From: CADCTB01 sp963768975
GTDB lineage: Bacteria; Actinomycetota; Acidimicrobiia; Acidimicrobiales; AC-14
Length of the DNA: 64,000 nt
Assembly (NCBI GenBank): GCA_963768975.1
Contig: CAVYKB010000013.1
Span: 434,001-498,000 of the forward strand
Direction: 5' to 3'
Under the pieces are notes generated by a model. It saw only the letters and a program-made list of their open reading frames with translations. It ran no database searches and was not told where the DNA came from. Of this stretch, positions 1-7,165 are shown piece by piece. The position numbers were made by a program, and so were the translations under genes. Within the stretch, counting starts at the first letter, position 1; every line of letters begins with the position of its first letter.

Positions 1-762
1 ACCAACCTGCCCCTCCCCGGTGCAGGGGTGGTGTTGCCGATCAACGCGTACGTCCTCCGGGCCGAGGAGCCGGTGCTCATCGACGCCGGCATCGGGGTCG
101 ACAGCGCCGACTTCCTCGACGCGGTGGCGTCGATCGTCGACCTCAACGAGCTGCGCTGGGTGTGGCTGACCCACGACGACGCCGACCACACCGGCAGCAT
201 CCAGCGGGTGCTCGAGGCCGCGCCCAATGCCCGGCTGGTGACCCACGCCTTCAATGCCCTGCGGATGGCGACGTGGTGGCCGGTGCCCTTCGACCGCGTG
301 CACGCCATCCGCCCCGGCGACCGGGTGCCGGTCGGCGACCGGACGCTGCGGGCCGTCGCTCCGCCGCTGTTCGACAACCCCATGTCCATCGGGCTGCTCG
401 ACGAGGCGACCGGCTCGCTGTTCTCGGTCGACTCCTTCGGCGCCCTACTGCCCGAGGCCACCCAGGACGCGGCCGAGGTGCCGCACGATGCCCTGGCCGG
501 CGGGATGCTGGCGTGGGCGCTGGCTGATTCCCCGTGGGCCCACCTGGTCGACCGCCAGCGGTTCGACCAGGTTCTGGCCGGCGTGCGAGCCCTGCAGCCG
601 ACGCGCATCTTCTCCTCGCACCTGCCGGCGGCGACAGGGACGTCGCTGGAGCACTTCCTCCAGGTGCTCGGCTCGGTCCCCGACGCCGCGCCGGCGATCG
701 CTCCGAACCACGAGGAGTTCGGGCACATGCTCGCCGCCATGCTGGCGGCGGCGCCGGCCTAG
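1..762 (+). CDS. MBL-fold metallo-hydrolase (5' end outside window)
   Basis: The reading frame is open to the left edge, and sensible sequence precedes the first possible start at 28, so the true start lies upstream. The visible part is a metallo-beta-lactamase fold hydrolase. It has a metal-binding motif THDDADHTG near residue 60, in which the second His of the usual HxHxDH is Asp, and a later Asp in FSVDSFG typical of the second metal site. A late SSHLP supplies a further His. The substrate cannot be told. The stop codon shares the tetranucleotide CTAG with the convergent stop of the next gene. A similar protein with an altered metal motif lies at 44107-44838. Confidence 0.8.
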   Translation, partial: TNLPLPGAGVVLPINAYVLRAEEPVLIDAGIGVDSADFLDAVASIVDLNELRWVWLTHDDADHTGSIQRVLEAAPNARLVTHAFNALRMATWWPVPFDRVHAIRPGDRVPVGDRTLRAVAPPLFDNPMSIGLLDEATGSLFSVDSFGALLPEATQDAAEVPHDALAGGMLAWALADSPWAHLVDRQRFDQVLAGVRALQPTRIFSSHLPAATGTSLEHFLQVLGSVPDAAPAIAPNHEEFGHMLAAMLAAAPA

Positions 763-1514
763 TAGGGCCACTGGCCCCGCCGGACCAGCACCTCCTTCAG
801 GAGGGTCGGCCGGTCGGTCATGAGTCCGTCAACGCCGAGGTCGAGAAGCCGGACCATCTCGGCCTCGTCGTTGATCGTCCACACGTGGACGGCCAGCCCG
901 CCGCGGTGGGCACCCTCGATGAAGCGGCGGTCGACGATGAGGATGCGACCCCGCCGCACCGGCACCTGGGCGCAGGCGCCGGGGAGGTCGCACGGGCGGG
1001 TGCGGAAGCCGGCCCGGCGCAGGCGGGCGATGTCGAGCGGCCCTATGGCGGTGCACACCCGGCCGGCGGTCATGGCTCGGAACCGGGCCAGCCGCTTGCC
1101 GGAGAACGACGCGATGCACACCCGGTCCTGAGTGCGGGTCCGCTCGATCACCTCGACCAGGGGGGCGACGCACGCGTCGTCCTTCAGGTCGATGTTGACC
1201 CGCACATCCGGCCAGGCCGTCAGCAGGTCCTCCATGAGGGGGATGCCGGCGTCGCCCAGCCGGGCCTCACGGACCCGCGCCCACGGCAGCCGGGCGATGC
1301 TGCCGTGGCTGTCGGTGACCCGGTCGAGGATGGGGTCGTGGAAGGCGACCAGCACGCCGTCGGCCGTCGTGTGGGCGTCGGTCTCCAGGTACCGGTAGCC
1401 GAGGCGCACGGCGTGCTCGAACGCCGGCATGGTGTTCTCCGGGTGCTCCGACGCCCCGCCGCGGTGGGCGAACGGAATCGGCCCGGGGTGGTCCAGGTAG
1501 GCCCAGTCCGTCAC
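759..1514 (-). CDS. Glycerophosphodiester phosphodiesterase
   Basis: Predicted to cleave glycerophosphodiesters to glycerol-3-phosphate and an alcohol. The 251-residue protein has the GDPD TIM-barrel signature: FAHRGG close to the N-terminus, PENT, the ETDAH metal ligands and FHDP. There is no signal peptide, so it is probably cytoplasmic. I chose GTG at 1514 because the family sequence starts there; the in-frame codons further upstream lie inside orn in another frame and do not resemble protein. The start overlaps the orn stop as GTGA, so it is probably translated by coupling from orn. Its stop overlaps the preceding convergent gene in CTAG. Confidence 0.88.
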   Translation of the reverse strand: MTDWAYLDHPGPIPFAHRGGASEHPENTMPAFEHAVRLGYRYLETDAHTTADGVLVAFHDPILDRVTDSHGSIARLPWARVREARLGDAGIPLMEDLLTAWPDVRVNIDLKDDACVAPLVEVIERTRTQDRVCIASFSGKRLARFRAMTAGRVCTAIGPLDIARLRRAGFRTRPCDLPGACAQVPVRRGRILIVDRRFIEGAHRGGLAVHVWTINDEAEMVRLLDLGVDGLMTDRPTLLKEVLVRRGQWPY

Positions 1515-2074
1515 TCGGCCGGCGCCGGCGCCGGAGCCGGCACTGGCAAGAAGATCGCCGACCGGTAGTAGGCCAGCTCGGCCACGCTCTCCCGGATGTC
1601 GTCCAGCGCCCGGTGCCCGCCGGCTTTGGCCGGCGCGCCCTTGTAGGCCTCGGGGTACCAGCGCCGACACAGCTCCTTCACCGTCGACACGTCGATCGAC
1701 CGGTAGTGGAACCAGTTGTCGACCTCGGGCAGGTAACGGGCCAGGAACCGCCGGTCGGTGGCGATGGAGTTGCCGCACAGCGGGACGGTACGGGGCTCGG
1801 GCAACTGCTGGCGCAGGAAATCCAGGACGGCGGCGCCGGCCTGCTCTAGCGAGACCGTCGATGCCTCCACCGCGATGCGGAGGCCGCTGTCGGCGTGCAT
1901 CTTCACCACCACGGGGTCCATGGCGTCGAGCGCCTCCACCGGGGCGTGGACCACCAGGTCGGGGCCCTCGGCGATGATGGCCAGGTCGTCGTCGGTCACC
2001 AGCACCGCGATCTCCAGGATCAGGTCACGGTCGGCGTCGAGGCCGGTCATCTCCAGGTCGATCCACCCCAGCAT
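1511..2074 (-). CDS. orn: Oligoribonuclease
   Basis: A 3'-5' exoribonuclease that degrades 2-5 nt RNA fragments, including pGpG, to mononucleotides. The 187-residue protein has the DEDDh arrangement: WIDLEMTGLD at the N-terminus (Asp6, Glu8), a middle Asp, and the C-terminal HRALDDIRES with catalytic His and Asp. Length and N-terminus match the family closely. The C-terminus carries an Ala/Pro-rich tail (APAPAPAE) encoded by a GGCGCCGGC-type repeat. It is followed by, and translationally coupled to, the GDPD gene. The divergent dut gene starts 25 bp away. Confidence 0.95.
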   Translation of the reverse strand: MLGWIDLEMTGLDADRDLILEIAVLVTDDDLAIIAEGPDLVVHAPVEALDAMDPVVVKMHADSGLRIAVEASTVSLEQAGAAVLDFLRQQLPEPRTVPLCGNSIATDRRFLARYLPEVDNWFHYRSIDVSTVKELCRRWYPEAYKGAPAKAGGHRALDDIRESVAELAYYRSAIFLPVPAPAPAPAE

Positions 2075-2099
2075 GGGCCGATCGTAGGCTGACCGCTCG

Positions 2100-2537
2100 A
2101 TGCCCCACGTGCCGCTGCTCCGCCTGGACCCCGAGTTGCCCCTACCGGCCTACGCCCGCGCCGGCGATGCCGGCGCCGACCTGGTGGCCCGCGACGGCGT
2201 GGTCCTGGCCGCCGGCGGCGGGCGGGCGATGATGCCGACCGGCATGGCCGTGGCGATCCCCGACGGCTACGCCGGCCTCGTCCTGCCCCGCAGCGGCCTG
2301 GCCGCTCGCCACGGGGTGACGGTCGCCAACGCCCCGGGCCTCATCGACGCCGGCTATCGGGGCGAGCTGACCGTCGCATTGCTGAACACCGATCCCGAGC
2401 TCGACTACGAGGTCCACCGGGGCGACCGCATCGCCCAGCTGGTGATCGTCGCCGTGGAGCGGACAGAGTTTCTGGTCGTCGACGAGCTGCCGGCGTCGGA
2501 GCGGGGGAGTGGCGGCTTCGGTCACTCGGGGCGGTGA
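2100..2537 (+). CDS. dut: dUTP diphosphatase
   Basis: Hydrolyses dUTP to dUMP and pyrophosphate, giving the thymidylate precursor and keeping uracil out of DNA. All five trimeric-dUTPase motifs are visible in the 145 residues: AGDAGADL, PRSGLAARHG, the uracil-binding hairpin GLIDAGYRGE, GDRIAQLVI, and a C-terminal P-loop-like RGSGGFGHSG in place of the common GGFGSTG. It is divergent from orn with only 25 bp between the starts. It is followed after 35 bp by a tRNA-Gly gene on the same strand. Confidence 0.95.
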   Translation: MPHVPLLRLDPELPLPAYARAGDAGADLVARDGVVLAAGGGRAMMPTGMAVAIPDGYAGLVLPRSGLAARHGVTVANAPGLIDAGYRGELTVALLNTDPELDYEVHRGDRIAQLVIVAVERTEFLVVDELPASERGSGGFGHSGR

Positions 2538-2572
2538 CGACGCCCTGCCGGGCTTGCTAACGTAGGACCAAC

Positions 2573-2647
2573 GCGGACGTGGCTCAGTGGTAGAGCACAA
2601 CCTTGCCAAGGTTGGGGTCGCGGGTTCGAATCCCGTCGTCCGCTCCA
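2573..2647 (+). tRNA. tRNA-Gly (anticodon GCC), CCA encoded
   Basis: The sequence folds as a cloverleaf. The acceptor stem is GCGGACG with CGTCCGC (2573-2579 / 2637-2643), the D-arm is GGCTCAGTGGTAGAGC, and the anticodon loop CTTGCCAAG has GCC. The T-arm is GCGGGTTCGAATCCCGT, the discriminator base is T at 2644, and an encoded CCA occupies 2645-2647. The accessory region with a toxin-antitoxin pair and decayed genes begins directly after its 3' end, the usual target site for integrating elements. Confidence 0.95.
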
Positions 2648-2826
2648 AGAAAGTGCAGGTCAGAGGCCCTCTCCTTCCCGCCTCCACTCGTACTGAACGT
2701 GCCCTATGTCGCCAGGAAGGTCGTTGTGGTCCATGGCGAGATTGTGGCCTAGCCCCCGCCCTTGGGCCGCCGATCGGGGGCGGTCGAGCGGCGCCTCGGG
2801 CCTGTCCTCTAGGGGATGGGCCGATC

Positions 2827-2844
2827 TGTAGCACCAGTGCTACA
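2827..2844 (+). promoter_or_regulatory. Palindromic operator of the antitoxin-toxin pair
   Basis: A perfect inverted repeat TGTAGCAC-CA-GTGCTACA (8-bp arms, 2-bp spacer) ends 7 bp before the antitoxin ATG at 2852. Phd-type antitoxins autoregulate by binding palindromes of this size just upstream of their own gene, so this is very probably the operator. The binding is inferred from position and symmetry. Confidence 0.7.
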
Positions 2845-2851
2845 CTTGCGC

Positions 2852-3106
2852 ATGAGCCGGGAGATCAGCCAGCGAGAGCTGCGCAACGACAGCGGAGAGA
2901 TCATGCGCAAGCTCGACGAGGGCGAGACGTTCATCGTTACGCGCAACGGTATTCCCGTGGGCGAGCTCACTCCGTTGCGGCGCCACCGCTACGTCGCCGC
3001 TGATGCTGCGGTCGCCCTCTTCCGGACCGCCCCCGCTGTTGACATAGCGCGGTTCCGCGCCGACCTGGACCAGGTCGTGAGTCAAGACGCTTCACCCCGT
3101 GCCTGA
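2852..3106 (+). CDS. Phd/YefM-type antitoxin
   Basis: An 84-residue DNA-binding antitoxin that should neutralise the PIN toxin encoded next to it. The N-terminus SREISQRELRNDSGEIM and the following EGETFIVTRNGIPVGELTPL are the typical Phd/YefM fold. The C-terminal part (FRTAPAVDIARFRADL) is the toxin-binding helix. ATG 2852 is chosen over the upstream ATG at 2816 because the family begins with MSREIS and because the operator palindrome lies between the two. The end overlaps the toxin start by 8 nt. Confidence 0.88.
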   Translation: MSREISQRELRNDSGEIMRKLDEGETFIVTRNGIPVGELTPLRRHRYVAADAAVALFRTAPAVDIARFRADLDQVVSQDASPRA

Positions 3107-3512
3107 GGCGAGCCGTCACCAGCGCGGCCTGCTCGACACGTCGGTCGTCATCGAGATGGAGATGCTGGACCCCTCCCAGCTCCCCGTCGAGGTGGCCCTT
3201 AGCGCCCTCACGATGGCCGAGCTCGCGGCCGGCCCCCACGCGACCTCCGACCCCGAGGAGCGAGCACGCCGCCAGGACCGGCTGCAGCGAGCCGAGGCCG
3301 CGTTCGATCCTCTCCCGTTCGACACCGACGCCGCCCGTGCCTACGGTCGTGTCTTTTCCGCGGTCATGGCCACCGGGCGCAAGGCCCGCGGTGGCCGAGC
3401 CGTCGACCTGCTCATCGCCGCAACCGCCCTCGCCGCCGGCCTTCCGCTGTACACCCGCAACGGCGACGACTTCGTGCCACTCGACGGTCTCGTCGAGGTG
3501 GTCGTTCTGTAG
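3099..3512 (+). CDS. vapC: PIN-domain ribonuclease toxin (VapC family)
   Basis: A Mg-dependent endoribonuclease toxin of 137 residues. The PIN acidic residues are visible: LLDTSVVIE (first Asp), TMAELAAG (Glu), a central Asp in FDTDAARAYG, and GRAVDLLIAATAL with the conserved Asp. The C-terminus TRNGDDF is also typical. It starts with GTG inside the 3' end of the antitoxin gene, so the two are translationally coupled. All catalytic positions are present, so the module looks intact, unlike most of the other genes in the next 2 kb. Confidence 0.9.
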   Translation: MPEASRHQRGLLDTSVVIEMEMLDPSQLPVEVALSALTMAELAAGPHATSDPEERARRQDRLQRAEAAFDPLPFDTDAARAYGRVFSAVMATGRKARGGRAVDLLIAATALAAGLPLYTRNGDDFVPLDGLVEVVVL

Positions 3513-3650
3513 CGTCTCCATGCCGCTGGTATGGGCGCCATGACCGGCCGACCAGCCCGGCATAGGGGGCGCCGTTGCTCGGCCGCATCTCGGTTCAGTG
3601 GTTCGAAGCCGCCCGGCGAACCTCGGCTTGCAGCAAGACGTCCCGGCTGG

Positions 3651-3848
3651 CTATGCCGGTCGGGACAGGGGCACCTTGGGTTCGCCGGCGTCGCTAGTCT
3701 CCGCCGCCATCGCCCGACGGGTGAGCTCGAAAACGAGCTCCCAGTCCGGGGCGGCATCGCTTTCGTAGGCACGTTCGACGACGTCGGCGAGCTGGCTGGC
3801 GTCGAGGTCGCTGTACCGGCCCGGTCGACTCTTCGGCGCTGTCGGCAC
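3651..3848 (-). CDS. Small acidic hypothetical protein
   Basis: A 65-residue reading frame with a charged amphipathic composition (YSDLDASQLADVVERAYE, DWELVFELTRRAM) that looks like real helical protein rather than a shadow frame. It lies convergent to the PIN toxin gene with no neighbour on its own strand. I do not recognise a family. It may be an orphan small regulator or a leftover of a larger gene. Confidence 0.4.
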   Translation of the reverse strand: MPTAPKSRPGRYSDLDASQLADVVERAYESDAAPDWELVFELTRRAMAAETSDAGEPKVPLSRPA

Positions 3849-3903
3849 GTCCCAACGCTACTGCGGCCACGGTCCCGCGGCGAGGACTGCATCTCGGCAC
3901 AGA

Positions 3904-4267
3904 ATGGCCGTCATGGTCATCGTTGTCCGTCTCGGGCCTCTGCCGCTGGGGCGCCGCCGTGCGTCACGCGTCGCCGAGCGTGAGCGGATCCTGGCGACCG
4001 TGGTCGACGTCGTCGACGTGACGGATGTCGCCCGTTTGGCCGGTGCCGTTGCCGGGAGCGACGTTGCGGCCGTCGCCCCTCGATGCCCCTGCTCCGGAGG
4101 ACCTCGCCGATGCCATCACTGCCGCGGGCGACCGGCCGGTACTGAGGCAACTCTGGAGGCTGGAGCGCAACAGCCGAGGGGAGGTCGAAGAGCTGTTCGA
4201 CGGCTACGGCCTCCTTGCTGGACATGGCTTTGAACGCCGGGCCAATGGGCAGCTTCGGGCGCCTTGA
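3904..4267 (+). pseudogene. Possible frameshifted hypothetical gene
   Basis: The first part, from ATG 3904 to about 4078, reads as plausible protein (RVAERERILATVVDVV). The continuation that looks like protein (APEDLADAITAAGDRP, GEVEELFDGYGLLAGHG) is in the next frame and ends at 4267. One indel near 4075 would join the two into a protein of about 120 residues. No family is recognised. Flanking genes are also broken, which supports decay. Alternatively only the second part is a short gene. Confidence 0.3.
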
Positions 4268-4497
4268 GGGCGGGCCGGCCCTGGGTCGCTCCCGACGTCG
4301 TCCCCCCGCTCTCGGTGCCGGCGATACGTGGCAGTGCCGCGGCTGTCGATCAACGTTCTTAGGGGACACCCCTTTGGCTCCGTGAAGCCCCGGAGCTGCG
4401 CCGGCGGCCCGGTTGTCGGGAACCCGATCGAAGCGGAGCGAACGACGTGGTAGGGCCCGTGGCGACAATCCGTGATCCGTACCATCCCGGCAGTGGA

Positions 4498-4793
4498 GTC
4501 GTCCGTTCAATCATTCTCTTCCAGTCGCCGCGTGGCAGGGCGTCCGGGAGCACAGGGGCACTGCGTGGGTCGGAGCAGGAATCGCCGCGCTTGCCGCCTA
4601 CGGCTTTGTGGCCACGTTCCAAGACGATCCCAACTTCGGGCGCGTCCTTGCCGCTTACGGCGGGATCTTCGTGGCCGGCTCGCTGGCCTGGGGTCGTTTC
4701 GGACCGGTTCGGTCCTGGTCGCTACGACCTGATCGGGGCAGTATCTGCCTTGTCGGCGTCGCGGTGATCATGTACGTCCCCCGATCGAACTGA
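4498..4793 (+). pseudogene. YnfA/UPF0060 small membrane protein, decayed
   Basis: Pieces of a UPF0060 (YnfA-like, SMR-related) membrane protein occur in order but in alternating frames. RSIILF is in one frame. Then WQGVREHRG and the long run to AAYGGIFVAGSLAW are in a second frame. VVSDRFGPGRYDLIGA is again in the first frame, and ICLVGVAVIMYVPR to the stop at 4793 is in the second. The first transmembrane segment after RSIILF (the usual AEIGGAWLV region) is missing. At least three indels are needed, so this is a genuine pseudogene. Confidence 0.72.
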
Positions 4794-4814
4794 GCCGTCG
4801 GGCGTAGGAGGCCG

Positions 4815-6224
4815 TCAGGGTCGGCGGGCGGCGGTCGCGAAGAGGCCGTCGGGGTCGTAGGTGCGGCGGATCTCGGCCAGACGGGGCTGGTGCTGGCCGT
4901 AGGTGGCGGCGGGGTCGGTGTCGTCGCCGAATCCAGCGAAGTTCAGGTACACGCCACCGTTCGCAAACGGCTCGACCTGGTGCCAGGTCGAGCGGACCCA
5001 GTCGATCGCCTGGGTGTCGAGAGCGGGGTCGTGCCAGGACCCGTCGATGCTGATGTTGAACTGCGCGGAACGGTGCGGGTACGCGGTCTTGGTCTCATCG
5101 ACCCGGGCGATGGCGCCGCCCAAGGTGCGGACGAAGATGACCGACTCCGGCGAGGGACGACCCTTGTCGGCGGCGACGAGGGTGTCGATGAGCCCGTCGG
5201 ACAGCTCGTCGACCATGTGGGACTTCCAGTAGTAACGGCCGTCGTCGGGGAACAGGTCGTCGACGGCGCGCTGCGACTCGACGTACGGAACCGTTGCGCT
5301 CATGTCGGCGAGGGGCGTACCGAGGTTCTGCAGCGGGGTGAGCACGGGTGGCGCCTGGTTGGCGGGGCCGATGAAGGTGCCGGCGACCAGAACGACGGGC
5401 GCGCCATGAAGCTCCTCGGGCACGTCGGGTAGCGGCGGGATGCTCCACAGCGCGATCTCCGGGGTGATCGTGTCCGGCGCGGTGCGCGCTGCGTCGCGCC
5501 AGGCCCGCAGTACCGTTGCGGCGTCCTCGTACGGGTACAGCACCAGCGCGCCGGCGACCTCGGGGCCGAGGCGGTGCAGCTCGAACTCGAGCGAGGTGAC
5601 CACGCCGAGCCCTCGGCCACCACCCCGTGCCGCCCAGAACAGGTCGGTGTGCTCGTCGCGGTTGGCGCTGCGCACCATGCCGTCGGCGGTCACGAGCTCG
5701 ATTGAGCGCAGGTTGTCGCAGCTGAGCCCGTGGGTGCGCATCATCACGCCGAGCCCGCCGCCCAAGGTGAGGCCGGCGACGCCGGTAGCCGACACCTCGC
5801 CGCCAGTGGTGGCGAGGCCGTGAACCTGCGTGGCCCGGTCGACGTCAGCCCATCGCGCGCCGGCCTGGACCCGCGCCGTGCGGTTGGTGGTATCGACCTG
5901 CACCGCCGGCATAGCGGACAGGTCGATCACGAGCCCGTCGTCGCACACGCCACTGCCCGCCACCTGATGGCCACCACCACGGATGCTCACCACGGGCCGG
6001 AAGCGGCGAGCCACCCGCACTGCCTCGACGACATCGGCGACGTCGGCGCAGCGGGCGATCACCGCTGGATGCCGGTCGATCAGACCGTTCCACACCCGCC
6101 GCGCGCCGTCATAGCCGACGTGGTCGCGGTCGATCACCTCACCGCGCAGCGACCGGCGCAGCTCGTCCACCATCTGCCGTTCGACCTCAGCAGCCAGCGG
6201 CCCGCTCGTCGTCATGTCGGTCAT
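4815..6224 (-). CDS. FAD-binding oxidoreductase (berberine-bridge-enzyme-like)
   Basis: A 469-residue flavoprotein oxidase/dehydrogenase. It has an N-terminal FAD_binding_4 (PCMH-type) domain with IRGGGHQVAGSG, whose His86 is the usual covalent attachment point for FAD. LTLGGGLGVMMRTHGLSCDNL follows. The C-terminal BBE domain contains YLNFAGFGDD and ends in RRTYDPDGLF. The Cys that makes a second FAD bond in bicovalent members is absent (GEVSATGVAG at that place), so FAD should be singly attached. There is no signal peptide. It is divergent from the AfsR-like regulator with 65 bp between them, so the regulator may control it. The substrate is unknown. Confidence 0.88.
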   Translation of the reverse strand: MTDMTTSGPLAAEVERQMVDELRRSLRGEVIDRDHVGYDGARRVWNGLIDRHPAVIARCADVADVVEAVRVARRFRPVVSIRGGGHQVAGSGVCDDGLVIDLSAMPAVQVDTTNRTARVQAGARWADVDRATQVHGLATTGGEVSATGVAGLTLGGGLGVMMRTHGLSCDNLRSIELVTADGMVRSANRDEHTDLFWAARGGGRGLGVVTSLEFELHRLGPEVAGALVLYPYEDAATVLRAWRDAARTAPDTITPEIALWSIPPLPDVPEELHGAPVVLVAGTFIGPANQAPPVLTPLQNLGTPLADMSATVPYVESQRAVDDLFPDDGRYYWKSHMVDELSDGLIDTLVAADKGRPSPESVIFVRTLGGAIARVDETKTAYPHRSAQFNISIDGSWHDPALDTQAIDWVRSTWHQVEPFANGGVYLNFAGFGDDTDPAATYGQHQPRLAEIRRTYDPDGLFATAARRP

Positions 6225-6289
6225 GGCCGTAGCGTCGCATTCGCCCCTTGCACGGCGCTTGAACCGCCCGTCGGGACCAGAATGGCGGG

Positions 6290-7165
6290 GTGACGGTCCG
6301 TGTCGAGGTGCTCGGCCCGCTGCGGTTGATCATCGACGGCGACGAGGTCACCGTGCCGGGCCCGAAGCGCCGGGCGCTGCTCGCGCTCCTGGCGATGGCC
6401 GACGGACGCTTGGTGTCGGTTGAGGACCTCCTCGACGCCCTCTGGCCGAGCGACCTGCCCGACAGCGCCCGCACCACCCTCCAGAGCCACGCGTCGCGGC
6501 TTCGCGGTCATCTCGGTCCCGCGGCCGTCCGGCTCGAGGGGATCGGCGGCGGCTACCGGCTGCGCCTCGGACCAGAGGAGACCGACATCGGGTGCGCCCG
6601 TCGACTTCTCGCCGCCGCCCAGGACACTGCACCTGCGGAGGCCGCCCGCCTCCTTGGCGAGGCCCGTTCGCTGTGGCGCGGGGAGCCGCTCACCGAGTTC
6701 GCCGACGTCGCACCGCTGTCGGCGTCCACCGTGACAATGCACGAGCTGCGCCGGCGGATCGACGAGTACCTGGTCGGCGCGCTGCTCGACAGCGGCGACT
6801 CTCATGGTGCTGCCGTCGTCGCCGCCGAGAACGCCGCCGCGGAGCCACACGCAGAGCCCGCGGCTGTGCTGCACATGCGAGCGATCCACGCGCTCGGGCG
6901 GACCGCCGAAGCTCTGCGCATCGGCTATGAGTACCGGCGGCGGCTCGCATCGGAGACCGGGCTCGAACCGTCGGCCGCGCTGAGCAGAATCTCGAAGCGC
7001 AGCTCGCGTCGGCCGCCGGCCCACGCGTCGGGCGAGTGCCGCGCTCACCGCACCGCCTGCGCGGCCGAGACTCCGAGCTCGCGGCGCTTCGCCGCCTGCT
7101 CGCCAGCGAACGCCTCGTCACCCTCATCGGGCCCGGCGGGGTCGGCAAGACCCGCCTCGCCATAG
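6290..7165 (+). CDS. AfsR/SARP-like regulator, N-terminal part (frameshifted)
   Basis: Starts at GTG 6290 with a winged-helix DNA-binding domain (VRVEVLGPLRLIIDGDEV, KRRALLALLAM, LWPSDLPDSARTTLQSHASRLR). This is followed by a bacterial transcriptional activator (BTAD) domain to about residue 230 (RLASETGLEPSAAL). After about nt 6988 the frame turns into unrelated Arg/Ser-rich sequence up to 7165. The natural continuation (LEAQLASAAGPRVG) is in the next frame and leads into the ATPase encoded at 7036-9096. Deleting two bases or inserting one at 6986-6991 restores a single protein of about 930 residues. Confidence 0.8.
   Translation: MTVRVEVLGPLRLIIDGDEVTVPGPKRRALLALLAMADGRLVSVEDLLDALWPSDLPDSARTTLQSHASRLRGHLGPAAVRLEGIGGGYRLRLGPEETDIGCARRLLAAAQDTAPAEAARLLGEARSLWRGEPLTEFADVAPLSASTVTMHELRRRIDEYLVGALLDSGDSHGAAVVAAENAAAEPHAEPAAVLHMRAIHALGRTAEALRIGYEYRRRLASETGLEPSAALSRISKRSSRRPPAHASGECRAHRTACAAETPSSRRFAACSPANASSPSSGPAGSARPASP

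Noticed and set aside
3580..3625. Partial similarity to the tRNA-Gly T-arm (GTTCGAA) as a possible attachment-site copy
   Set aside because: Only about 8 bp agree, which is expected by chance.
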